Source: Candidatus Uhrbacteria bacterium | GTDB taxonomy: Bacteria; Patescibacteriota; Patescibacteriia; JACQRZ01 | Assembly: GCA_016206155.1 (NCBI GenBank) | Contig: JACQSC010000002.1 | Coordinates: 207,473-244,926 of the forward strand | DNA length: 37,454 nucleotides | Direction of reading: 5' to 3' | Shown here: positions 1 to 6,871 of the stretch, in pieces | Layout of the letters: each line of letters opens with the position of its first letter | How positions within the stretch are numbered: the first letter of the stretch is position 1 | Notes under the pieces: model-generated | Database searches by the model: none | Told to the model about the DNA's origin: nothing | The model's input: only the letters and a program-made list of their open reading frames with translations | Translations under genes and position numbers: made by a program

Positions 1-792
1 GAGGTATTTTTTTGCAAGGGCGGTGACTGACTCGCCCTGCAGAGCTCCTATTTCCAGAAAAATCGCGGCGCCCGATCGCAGATGGCGATGCGCGCGCTGA
101 AAAAGTTTTTCAAAAAAGAGGAGTCCATCAGTGCCGCCAAGAAGCGCTATTTGCGGCTCGTATGAAAGTTCAGGACAGTCGGCGCGTGCGGCGGAAAGTT
201 CATGCGCCGACAGATAGGGGAGATTGGCAACGACAAGATCATACTGAAATTCCTTCGTGAGTTGCTGCCACATATCGGAACGCTTGAATGTTATTTTTTC
301 AAGCAAGCCCATTGTTTTAGCATTTTCTTTTGCAACCTCAATCGCGCGCTTTACGCGATCAATCCCCATGACATATATTAATTGCGGACAGTTTTTCACT
401 ATACTCAAGAGCACGCATCCGCTTCCGATGCCTAGCTCCACGATGGATTGTTTGTAGGGATGCGCCCTGCAGTAATCAATGACCGCCTGTACTAAAAGTT
501 CTGTCTCCGGGCGGGGGATAAGCGTGTATTTGTTAACGATAAAATCAATTCCAAAAAATTCCTTATGGCCAAGGACATATGCAAGTGGCACGCGGCGGAG
601 GCGCTTTTGCACGAATTGCTCAATTAGCTTCGCTTTGGTAGTGGCAACATCCTCATCTCCATGAGCGAGCAGAAAAACACGATCCACGCCAAGCGCATGA
701 GCGATGATGAGTTCGGCGTCAAGCTGCCAAGAATCAATATCCGCCAGTGAAAGGCGCGCAGCAACAGATGTGAGATGGGATGTGATTGTCAT
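1..792 (-). CDS. prmC: Peptide chain release factor N5-glutamine methyltransferase PrmC (HemK), 3' end cut by window edge
   Basis: PrmC methylates the Gln of the GGQ motif of release factors with S-adenosylmethionine. The frame runs from an ATG at 792 down to base 1 with no stop, giving 264 codons, so only a short C-terminal piece is missing. Visible features are the N-terminal helical domain, the PRPETELL substrate-binding motif, the SAM-binding ELGIGSGC segment and the catalytic-loop motif, here ANLPYL. The usual PrmC motif is NPPY; NLPY is better known from KsgA-type rRNA methylases. The start lies 4 nt after the dcd stop, and prfA, encoding its substrate, is two genes upstream, so this looks like a termination operon with dcd inserted. 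The SAM and PRPET motifs make the family assignment firm. Confidence 0.93.
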   Translation of the reverse strand, partial: MTITSHLTSVAARLSLADIDSWQLDAELIIAHALGVDRVFLLAHGDEDVATTKAKLIEQFVQKRLRRVPLAYVLGHKEFFGIDFIVNKYTLIPRPETELLVQAVIDYCRAHPYKQSIVELGIGSGCVLLSIVKNCPQLIYVMGIDRVKRAIEVAKENAKTMGLLEKITFKRSDMWQQLTKEFQYDLVVANLPYLSAHELSAARADCPELSYEPQIALLGGTDGLLFFEKLFQRAHRHLRSGAAIFLEIGALQGESVTALAKKYL

Positions 793-796
793 GGCG

Positions 797-1351
797 CTAG
801 TATCCTTTCACCGTCGTGTCAACTTCGGGATCTTGCGAGATGTTACTGCCGGTTGTCCCTCGCTGTCCCTTGTATTTGCCTTCATACGGCTTTTCAACTT
901 CTTGGTCCATCGAATAGAAGACAAGTTGGCAGAGCCGACGCCCCGCATCGATGCGGATCGGTAAGGAGTTTGCATTATACAGCTCGAGGGTAATAGTGCC
1001 ATCAAATCCGGGATCGATCCAACCTGCGTTCTGGATAAAGAGTCCAAGTCGTCCTATAGAGCTTCGTCCTTCAACCGCAGCGGTGAGAAATGGCGGAACT
1101 TTGACATATTCCACAGTCGTCGCAAGCACGAATGTATGTGCGGGTACCGTTATGGATTCGGCGCTCAACTCCCGATATGCCAAGGGCTCATCCATTTTTA
1201 TAACATCCATGCTATTGCAGTCAACGATAAGAAAATGATTGCCAATACAGAGATCCACCGATGCGCCCCTGACTGCGTACTCCGATAGCGGATCGACAAC
1301 AATTGTTCCATCGCTCAAGTATTTTTTCAATGTTCTGTCTGAAAGAACCAT
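797..1351 (-). CDS. dcd: dCTP deaminase
   Basis: Deaminates dCTP to dUTP (or, in bifunctional members, on to dUMP) for thymidylate synthesis. The product is 184 aa if started at the ATG at 1351, giving MVLSDRTLKK, which matches the usual Dcd N-terminus. A TTG at 1363 is also in frame and would overlap the prfA stop by 3-4 nt, but it only adds residues read from the heptamer repeat. Family motifs visible are EGRSSIGRLG, the AGWIDPGFDGTITLEL block with the catalytic Glu, and a C-terminal KGQRGTTGS segment of the kind that closes over the triphosphate. The trimer is cytosolic. It sits between prfA and prmC in one transcription unit. Mono- versus bifunctionality cannot be decided by eye. Confidence 0.93.
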   Translation of the reverse strand: MVLSDRTLKKYLSDGTIVVDPLSEYAVRGASVDLCIGNHFLIVDCNSMDVIKMDEPLAYRELSAESITVPAHTFVLATTVEYVKVPPFLTAAVEGRSSIGRLGLFIQNAGWIDPGFDGTITLELYNANSLPIRIDAGRRLCQLVFYSMDQEVEKPYEGKYKGQRGTTGSNISQDPEVDTTVKGY

Positions 1352-1354
1352 ACG

Positions 1355-1380
1355 AAATTTCAAATTTCAAATTTCAAATT
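1355..1380. repeat. AAATTTC heptamer tandem repeat (about 3.7 units)
   Basis: Three complete copies of AAATTTC at 1355-1375 are followed by AAATT at 1376-1380. On the minus strand the repeat encodes the last residues of RF1 (NLKFEI), supplies its TGA stop, and leads into the dcd start region. A 7-nt unit shifts the frame with every unit gained or lost, so slippage would change the RF1 tail. Confidence 0.85.
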
Positions 1381-2427
1381 ACGATCTGCTTTTCTGAGCG
1401 CAGTAATCATACGTCCAATATCACCGTTCATCATAGTACCGATCGCGTGCCAGCTTTGCTTAATCCGATGATCAGTAATGCGATCCTGGGGAAAATTATA
1501 GGTGCGAATTTTTTCAGAGCGGTCACCGGTACCGACCATGCCTTTTCGCTGAGATGCGCGATCGCTGCGCACGCGCTCCTCCTCAGCCACAAGAAGGCGC
1601 GAACGAAGAACAATCATCGCCCGCTCCCTGTTTTGCTGTTGGCTCCGCTCGTCCTGACACGAAACTACAATACCTGTTGGAACATGCGTCATCCGTACGG
1701 CGGAGTACGTGGTGTTAACCGATTGCCCTCCGGCGCCACTTGCGCAAAACGTATCAACTCGAATATCCTTTGGATCCAGCGTAATATCGACCTCCTCAGC
1801 CTCTGGCAGGACCGCAACCGTAACAGTCGATGTGTGGACGCGACCACTTTTTTCTGTTTCAGGCACTCGCTGGACCCTATGAACGCCTGCTTCGTACTTT
1901 AAATCTCGATACACACGTTCACCCGATATTTGGGCAATAACTTCCTTCAGCCCGCCCAGCTCCGATCGGCTCATACTGATAAGGGAGATGTGCCATCCGC
2001 GAGATTCGCTGTACAGAGTATACATCCTAAAGAGCTCTGCGGCAAATAGCGCAGACTCGTCTCCGCCAGCTCCTGCGCGAATTTCTAAAATGATGTTTTT
2101 TGTGTCATACGGATCGTGTGAATGAAAAAATTCATTGATTTCCTCTTCAAGGCTCGGCAGTTGCCGCTCAAGTGATTCTTTCTCGCTTCGCGCAAGCACA
2201 CAGAGCTCCGCATCATCACATGTGCGTAGAAGTTCTTCGGTTTCAAGACTGCGCCCGACGATATTCCTGTAGCTGGCGATAGTCTCTACCATGCGCTGGA
2301 GCGCCCTATACTCCCGAGTTACCGCCTTAAGACGCTTCGGTTCTTTTGTGAGTTTTGGGTCTGACAACTGAGCTTCACATTCCTGGTACCGCTTCTCAAT
2401 TTCAGCTTGTTGCTCTTTGGTAACCAT
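1360..2427 (-). CDS. prfA: Peptide chain release factor 1
   Basis: RF1 recognises UAA and UAG in the ribosomal A site and triggers peptide release. The product is 355 aa from the ATG at 2427, a normal RF1 length and N-terminus ([17 protein letters not shown]). The longer reading frame that begins at 2490 runs through the palindrome and is rejected. The GAGGQSVN segment carries the catalytic GGQ loop. The stop-codon recognition tripeptide reads PET in the context [15 protein letters not shown], as in B. subtilis RF1. The last six residues (NLKFEI) come from a heptamer repeat. It lies downstream of rpmE and upstream of dcd-prmC on the same strand, and the PrmC substrate Gln is intact. Confidence 0.96.
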   Translation of the reverse strand: MVTKEQQAEIEKRYQECEAQLSDPKLTKEPKRLKAVTREYRALQRMVETIASYRNIVGRSLETEELLRTCDDAELCVLARSEKESLERQLPSLEEEINEFFHSHDPYDTKNIILEIRAGAGGDESALFAAELFRMYTLYSESRGWHISLISMSRSELGGLKEVIAQISGERVYRDLKYEAGVHRVQRVPETEKSGRVHTSTVTVAVLPEAEEVDITLDPKDIRVDTFCASGAGGQSVNTTYSAVRMTHVPTGIVVSCQDERSQQQNRERAMIVLRSRLLVAEEERVRSDRASQRKGMVGTGDRSEKIRTYNFPQDRITDHRIKQSWHAIGTMMNGDIGRMITALRKADRNLKFEI

Positions 2428-2439
2428 AAAAAAACATAC

Positions 2440-2495
2440 GGAAAATGGTGTCAGGAATAGTTTTTTGCAAAAAACTATTCCTGACACCATTTTCC
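2440..2495. repeat. Perfect 56-nt palindrome between rpmE and prfA
   Basis: Left arm 2440-2467 and right arm 2468-2495 are exact reverse complements, with a 28-bp stem and no extra loop. The arms contain AATGGTGTCAGGAATAG. On the minus strand it follows the rpmE stop and ends just before a T-rich run in front of the prfA ATG, so it could terminate rpmE transcripts or protect RNA ends. The core ATGGxGTCAGGA is shared with the repeat at 2835-2940, suggesting one REP-like family. Confidence 0.9.
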
Positions 2496-2503
2496 CCTAA
2501 ACG

Positions 2504-2794
2504 TTATGCCTCAGCGTTCTTTTTCGACGTTTTCCGTGCGGTTGTCTGCGCTCTCTTGACCTTGCGCCCTTTTCGTTCCGTAGAGAGGCCAGCCTTTAGC
2601 GCGACCTTCTTTTTAAATTTCTCAACACGTCCGGCAGTATCAATCAGCTTCTGCTTTCCGGTATAAAAAGGATGGCACTGCGAACAGAGCTCTACCTGAA
2701 TATCCTCAAGCGTCGAGCCAGTGGTGACCACATTGCCGCAGACACAGCGAATCCGCGCGGTTTGTACGTAGTTTGGATGAATAGCGGTTTTCAT
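2504..2794 (-). CDS. rpmE: 50S ribosomal protein L31
   Basis: L31 is a large-subunit protein at the central protuberance that bridges to the small subunit. The product is 96 aa. The first ~50 residues match the zinc-binding L31 form, with C17-x-C19 and C37-x2-C40, the block [11 protein letters not shown] and the N-terminus MKTAIHPNY. Residues after ~60 form a Lys/Arg-rich tail, longer than the ~66-70 aa of typical L31, that probably contacts rRNA. The gene heads the rpmE-prfA-dcd-prmC unit; rpmE next to prfA is a common bacterial order. A TTGACA hexamer lies at 2826-2831 on the minus strand, but I see no convincing -10 at normal spacing. Confidence 0.95.
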   Translation of the reverse strand: MKTAIHPNYVQTARIRCVCGNVVTTGSTLEDIQVELCSQCHPFYTGKQKLIDTAGRVEKFKKKVALKAGLSTERKGRKVKRAQTTARKTSKKNAEA

Positions 2795-2834
2795 AATGGT
2801 GACAGCGTATCATACTCATAGATCATGTCAACCC

Positions 2835-2940
2835 GAAATAATGGGGTCAAAATAATGGAGAAATAATGGGGTCAGGAGCCATTAATTTAATGGCTCCTGA
2901 CCCCATTATTTCCTGACCCCATTATTTCCCATTATTTCCA
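2835..2940. repeat. Nested palindromic repeat array in the rpmE/rpsB divergent region
   Basis: The core is a perfect inverted repeat with arms 2860-2885 and 2887-2912 (26 bp) around a single T. Shorter copies of the same words flank it: GAAATAATGGGGTCA at 2835-2849, AATAATGG at 2851-2858, CCTGACCCCATTATTTCC at 2912-2929 and CCATTATTTCC at 2929-2939. The outer copies are themselves inverted relative to one another, so the array can fold into a longer branched hairpin. It ends immediately before the rpsB promoter. Confidence 0.88.
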
Positions 2941-2941
2941 C

Positions 2942-2970
2942 TTGCTCTTTTTATATGGCTGTGGTATAAT
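2942..2970 (+). promoter_or_regulatory. rpsB-tsf promoter (extended -10)
   Basis: -35-like TTGCTC at 2942-2947, a 17-nt spacer, and consensus -10 TATAAT at 2965-2970 preceded by TG one base upstream (TGGTATAAT). The start of transcription would fall near 2977, giving a leader of about 130 nt before rpsB. The same -35 word recurs in front of the MazG-like gene. Confidence 0.78.
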
Positions 2971-3038
2971 GGAAATAAGCGAATCGGATGATTTGCCTAT
3001 GTTTGTATTTAATTCACATATCCTTCAAGCACTCCTTA

Positions 3039-3094
3039 CTCGGCAATTCCGCCGAACGGGCCGAAGGATAGAGGGGTCCGAAGTACCTCGGACC
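3039..3094 (+). promoter_or_regulatory. Structured rpsB leader with alternative hairpins
   Basis: A 7-bp hairpin GGTCCGA/TCGGACC (3075-3081 with 3088-3094) sits just upstream of the Shine-Dalgarno AAAGGAG at 3098-3104. Upstream, CGGC at 3041-3044 can pair either with GCCG at 3051-3054 or, as TCGGC, with GCCGA at 3061-3065. These pairings exclude one another. Ribosomal-protein leaders are often feedback sites for the encoded protein; S2 autoregulation here is an inference. Confidence 0.5.
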
Positions 3095-3109
3095 AATAAA
3101 GGAGTCACT

Positions 3110-3877
3110 ATGCCCCAGCTACCAACACTGGTACAGTTACTTGAATCAGGACTCCACTTTGGACATCGGCGCTCACGCCGGCATCCGAAGATGGAGCCAT
3201 TTTTATTTTCCACAAAAAATGACCTGAGCGTCATTGATGTGCGAAAGACGCTTTCGGCGCTTGAAGCGGCGCTTGCGGCCATTGTACGCATCGCGGAACA
3301 GGGGGGTACGCTCCTCTGTGTCGGTACAAAAAAGCAGGCTCAAGCAGCGGTAAAAAAATGCGCCGAGGAAACGGGCCAGCCCTACGTTGTTAACCGCTGG
3401 CTTGGCGGAACGTTGACGAACTTTTCTGTCATCTCCAAAATGATTAAGAAGTATCATTCGCTAAAAGGACGGCAGGCATCGGGCGAACTTCAAAAATACA
3501 CAAAAAAAGAACAGCTTGAGCAAACACGTGAGATTGACGAACTTGACACGCTCATCGGCGGCATTCAACGTCTTACGGCGCTCCCGGACGCGCTTTTTGT
3601 TGTCGACATCAATCATGACAGTACAGCTGTCAAGGAAGCGCGAAAAAAACATATCCCCATCATCGCATTGTGCGATGCGAACGTAAACCCTGAACTTGTG
3701 ACGTTTCCGATTCCCGGCAATGATGACGCGCGAAAGAGTATCGATTTGATTCTTCGTCTTGTTAGCGAGTCATACCAGGAAGGAGCCGCGAAGCGCGCTG
3801 CGCACAAGCTGGAAAAAAGCGAGCCGGCGCAAGTAGTAGCTGCACCTACGGTGTTGGCGAGCGGCGTGACGCTGTGA
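3110..3877 (+). CDS. rpsB: 30S ribosomal protein S2
   Basis: S2 binds late to the small-subunit platform. The product is 255 aa from the ATG at 3110, chosen because AAAGGAG lies six bases upstream and the protein then begins MPQLPTLVQLLESGLHFGHR, the standard S2 N-terminus. The open frame extends back to 2942 but that part covers promoter and leader. S2 signatures are GLHFGHRRSRRHPKM, NRWLGGTLTNF, and the C-terminal DALFVVDINHDSTAVKEA and PGNDDARKSIDLI blocks. It is followed by tsf 41 nt downstream, the usual bacterial pair. This is one of few genes here with a strong Shine-Dalgarno. Confidence 0.96.
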   Translation: MPQLPTLVQLLESGLHFGHRRSRRHPKMEPFLFSTKNDLSVIDVRKTLSALEAALAAIVRIAEQGGTLLCVGTKKQAQAAVKKCAEETGQPYVVNRWLGGTLTNFSVISKMIKKYHSLKGRQASGELQKYTKKEQLEQTREIDELDTLIGGIQRLTALPDALFVVDINHDSTAVKEARKKHIPIIALCDANVNPELVTFPIPGNDDARKSIDLILRLVSESYQEGAAKRAAHKLEKSEPAQVVAAPTVLASGVTL

Positions 3878-3888
3878 TCTCTATATTT

Positions 3889-3921
3889 ACCTTCACCAAT
3901 TACCTTAACGAAAAACCTATG
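3889..3921 (+). repeat. 33-nt leader repeat, copy 1 (ends in the tsf ATG)
   Basis: This stretch matches 16273-16305 at 30 of 33 positions, including a 12-nt 5' block ACCTTCACCAAT and a 17-nt 3' block TTAACGAAAAACCTATG. The terminal ATG is the tsf start codon. It spans the short rpsB-tsf spacer, which has no Shine-Dalgarno. Confidence 0.8.
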
Positions 3922-4506
3922 ATTGATCAGCAAACACTCACAAAACTTCGCGAATTCACCGGCGCGGGCATTGTCGACTGCAAAAAGGCCCTTGATGAAG
4001 CCGGAGGGGATTTTAATGGTGCGGTTGAACTCCTTCGTAAAAAAGGGCAAAAGGTTGCCGCTAACAAGCAAGAGCGTGAAACCAAGGAGGGTCGCGTTCA
4101 TGCCTACATTCATGGCAATGGCAAGGCTGGTGCGTTAGTTGAGGTGCTCTGTGAAACGGATTTTGTTGCTCGCAATGAGCAGTTCATTCAATTTTGCCAC
4201 GGTGTCGCCATGCACGTCGTCGCCTCAAATCCCCTGTATATTAAACCGGAAGATATTTCGGACGAAATTATTGCAAAGGAGCGCGAAATCTATGAGGAGC
4301 AGATGGCAGGGGAGAATAAGCCTGCGGAAATAAAGGAAAAAATTTTACAGGGGAAACTTGCAAAATACTACGCCGAGACCTGCCTGCTGAAGCAACAGTT
4401 TATCATCGACGACTCGCAGACGGTTGAGCAGTATCTAACGGGAATGATTGCAAAGATTGGAGAGAAGATAGAAATTCGCCGCTTTTCACGTTTTGCACTA
4501 TCCTAG
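3919..4506 (+). CDS. tsf: Translation elongation factor Ts
   Basis: EF-Ts exchanges GDP for GTP on EF-Tu. The product is 195 aa from the ATG at 3919 (MIDQQTLTKLREFTGAG), about two thirds the length of E. coli EF-Ts and close to the short single-core Thermus form. Motifs are TGAGIVDCKKALDEA in the N-terminal UBA-like domain and CETDFVARNEQF at the core entry. The longer frame from 3874 reads through the leader repeat and overlaps rpsB, so it is rejected. No Shine-Dalgarno precedes the ATG; the 33-nt repeat does. It is co-transcribed with rpsB and followed by a terminator-like hairpin. Confidence 0.95.
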   Translation: MIDQQTLTKLREFTGAGIVDCKKALDEAGGDFNGAVELLRKKGQKVAANKQERETKEGRVHAYIHGNGKAGALVEVLCETDFVARNEQFIQFCHGVAMHVVASNPLYIKPEDISDEIIAKEREIYEEQMAGENKPAEIKEKILQGKLAKYYAETCLLKQQFIIDDSQTVEQYLTGMIAKIGEKIEIRRFSRFALS

Positions 4507-4530
4507 ATATCCCGTGCATGGTATACTTGA

Positions 4531-4557
4531 AGGAGCACATAACTTGTGCTCCTTTTA
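4531..4557 (+). terminator. Rho-independent terminator after rpsB-tsf
   Basis: An 8-bp perfect stem AGGAGCAC (4531-4538) / GTGCTCCT (4546-4553) with a 7-nt loop is followed by TTTT-leading T's. The T tract is short. An extended -10 word TGGTATACT lies at 4519-4527, so part of this hairpin may instead sit in a gap leader. Confidence 0.65.
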
Positions 4558-4574
4558 AATTATAAATATATTTT

Positions 4575-5591
4575 ATGGCACTACGCGTAGCAATTAATGG
4601 TTTTGGGCGCATTGGCCGTCAGGCGTTCAAAGCCGGTTTTGATTCAAAGAAGCTAGAGTTTGTTGCCGTAAATGATCTTACCGATGCCGAAACGCTTGCG
4701 CATCTTCTCAAGTACGACACGGTTTTTCGCGTATGGAATAAAAAAGTTAAAGCAAAGGGCTCGTCAATTTTTATTGACGGGCATGAAGTTCGCGTTCTTG
4801 CCGAAAAGGATCCCGCGTTGCTTCCGTGGAAGGATCTTGCGATTGATGTCGTCCTTGAGTGCACCGGCCGTTTTACAAACAAAGAGGATGCCGGCAAACA
4901 CATTGCTGCCGGCGCGCGCCGGGTTGTCGTATCCGCGCCGGTAAAGGGCGGCGAAGTGCCAACCTACGTATTGGGGGTTAATGACCAGAAGTACGCACAG
5001 GAACCCATTATTAATAATGCGTCCTGCACAACAAATTGCATTTCTCCGGTCGCCGCAGTTATGGTTGAGACGTTTGGCGTGCAAAAGGCGCTCATGACCA
5101 CGATTCATGCAGTAACCGCAGAGCAGAATATTGTCGACGCCCCGCCGCCGGGACTTAAAAAGGGTGACTTGCGCCGCGCGCGCACCGCGTACCAGAATAT
5201 GATTCCAACCACAACAGGTGCGGCCATAGCAACAACTGAGACCATTCCCGCTCTCAGAGGCCTCTTTGATGGGATTGCGGTTCGTGTGCCGATTCCGGAC
5301 GTATCGCTTACTGATTTCGTATTTCTGCTCAAAAAAAAGGCGAGTGTTGACCAGATTAATGACGCTTTTGTCAAAGCGTCTCGCGAGCCGCGCTTTAAGG
5401 GTATTCTTGGCGTCACCACAGAGCCGCTTGTGTCATCGGATTTTATCGGCTCCACCTATTCAGCCGTTGTTGACCTTTCGCTGACAAAAGTTATTGATGG
5501 CGATTTTGTAAAAATTATTGCATGGTACGACAATGAGTGGGGCTATTCAATGAGATTGGTCGAAATGGCTCAGCGCGTAGGTAAGCGGTAA
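4575..5591 (+). CDS. gap: Glyceraldehyde-3-phosphate dehydrogenase (type I)
   Basis: Oxidatively phosphorylates glyceraldehyde-3-phosphate to 1,3-bisphosphoglycerate with NAD(P)+. The product is 338 aa, full length. The Rossmann domain opens with VAINGFGRIGRQAF. The catalytic Cys sits in ASCTTNC, the catalytic His in TIHAVTAEQ, and phosphate-binding and S-loop features appear as RRARTAYQNMIPTTTGAA; WYDNEWGYS closes the fold. The acidic residue after the second strand (VAVNDLTD) favours NAD. It heads a four-gene lower-glycolysis unit with only 5 nt before pgk. No Shine-Dalgarno is visible upstream. Confidence 0.96.
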   Translation: MALRVAINGFGRIGRQAFKAGFDSKKLEFVAVNDLTDAETLAHLLKYDTVFRVWNKKVKAKGSSIFIDGHEVRVLAEKDPALLPWKDLAIDVVLECTGRFTNKEDAGKHIAAGARRVVVSAPVKGGEVPTYVLGVNDQKYAQEPIINNASCTTNCISPVAAVMVETFGVQKALMTTIHAVTAEQNIVDAPPPGLKKGDLRRARTAYQNMIPTTTGAAIATTETIPALRGLFDGIAVRVPIPDVSLTDFVFLLKKKASVDQINDAFVKASREPRFKGILGVTTEPLVSSDFIGSTYSAVVDLSLTKVIDGDFVKIIAWYDNEWGYSMRLVEMAQRVGKR

Positions 5592-5596
5592 TTTTT

Positions 5597-6859
5597 ATGC
5601 AAAAGGTCTTAAGAACGTTTTCTGATATTGATCTGGGAGGAAAGCGGGTGTTGTTTCGAGCGGCATATGACGTTGTGCTCGAGCACGAACACGGCAGAAT
5701 TGTTGTTGCCGACGATACGCGGATACGAACGAGTCTCGCATCACTGCGCTATTTGTTAAAAAAGAAGTGTCGCGTTGTTATTCTTACGTGGCTTGGAAGA
5801 CCCGGCGGCAAGATCGTCCGTGACTTACGCCTTGACCCCGTTGCCAAGCATCTTTCACATCTCATAAAAAAACCGGTAAAGAAGCTTGATGCGGTAAGCG
5901 GCCCGATTGTTGAGAAGGAAATTGCGCGCATGAAGGGCGGGGATATCGTGATGCTGGAAAATGTCCGCTTCTCTCCGTGGGAGGAACATCATAACGACGC
6001 GCTTGCCGACGCGCTTGCAGGATATGCCGATTGCGTTGTGTTTGAAGCGTTTCCCCAGAGCCATAGAGACTATCCGTCGACAACCGGCGTACTTTCGCGC
6101 CTGCCAAGCATCTGCGGCACCGACATGTATACCGAGATCACGACGCTGTGCGGCATTCTCGAGAAACCCGCGTATCCCTTTGTTGTCGTGCTTGGCGGGG
6201 CAAAAATTTCTGACAAGATCGACTTGATTACACATCTTCTTACGGTTGCCGATGCGATCCTCATCGGCGGCGCGCTTTCGCATAACTTTTTGAAGGCGCG
6301 TGGCATCAAAATCGGCGGGTCACTTGTTGAGGGTCAGCGACTTGATTTAAAGAAGGAACGAAAAAAGCTCTATACTATTGCTGAGGAGATCATGAAGAAG
6401 GCAGGGGAGAGCTATGTAAATATTGCGCCGGGCATCACTGTTCCCAAACTCGTCTTGCCTGTTGATCTTGTCGCGGCGCCGGATCCAAAGCATCCGCAGA
6501 CGCATCATGTTGTGAACATTGATGGTCGCGACGCACTTCCTTGGAATTGGATGTACATGGATATTGGGCCGCGTACGCAACAACTTTTTTCGCGTGTCAT
6601 TAAGAAGGCCGAGGTTGTTTTTTGGAACGGTCCTTTGGGCTTCACTGAAGAGCGCGCGTTTGCACAGGGAAGTATTGCTATTGCAAAGGCGATTGCTGAG
6701 AGTAAGGCCCGTTCAATTGCGGGCGGAGGGGACACGGAGTCGTTCCTGAGAACCTACCGGCTCCGCTCGTCGTTCGATTATATTTCAACAGGAGGCGGAG
6801 CGGCGCTCGAATTGCTCGCCGGCAAGGAGCTGCCGGTACTCCGGTATTTAAGCAAGTAA
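5597..6859 (+). CDS. pgk: Phosphoglycerate kinase, divergent active site
   Basis: PGK transfers phosphate from 1,3-bisphosphoglycerate to ADP. The product is 420 aa and covers both Rossmann-like domains: LENVRFSPWEE, GGAKISDKI for nucleotide binding, WNGPLG, and GGGDTESF near the C-terminus. Several substrate-side residues that are nearly invariant in PGK differ. RxDxNVP is replaced by RAAYDVV (Asp to Ala, Asn to Asp), SHLGRP by TWLGRP (His lost), and DAFGTAHR by EAFPQSHR. The Arg of DDTRIR and of LGRP remain. It lies between gap and eno in a tight operon, so the expected role is still glycolytic, but activity should not be assumed at textbook level. Confidence 0.9.
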   Translation: MQKVLRTFSDIDLGGKRVLFRAAYDVVLEHEHGRIVVADDTRIRTSLASLRYLLKKKCRVVILTWLGRPGGKIVRDLRLDPVAKHLSHLIKKPVKKLDAVSGPIVEKEIARMKGGDIVMLENVRFSPWEEHHNDALADALAGYADCVVFEAFPQSHRDYPSTTGVLSRLPSICGTDMYTEITTLCGILEKPAYPFVVVLGGAKISDKIDLITHLLTVADAILIGGALSHNFLKARGIKIGGSLVEGQRLDLKKERKKLYTIAEEIMKKAGESYVNIAPGITVPKLVLPVDLVAAPDPKHPQTHHVVNIDGRDALPWNWMYMDIGPRTQQLFSRVIKKAEVVFWNGPLGFTEERAFAQGSIAIAKAIAESKARSIAGGGDTESFLRTYRLRSSFDYISTGGGAALELLAGKELPVLRYLSK

Positions 6860-6871
6860 TACGACCCGCAT

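Noticed and set aside
1303-1902. Plus-strand 199-aa ORF
   Set aside because: Antisense to prfA and dcd, with no recognisable domain or start signal.
2428-2490. N-terminal extension of RF1 from 2490 ([10 protein letters not shown]...)
   Set aside because: It is the translation of the palindrome and appears on both strands for that reason; the ATG at 2427 gives a standard RF1 start.
2942-3109. Extension of rpsB upstream to 2942
   Set aside because: It covers the promoter and leader hairpins; the ATG at 3110 has a Shine-Dalgarno and gives the canonical S2 N-terminus.
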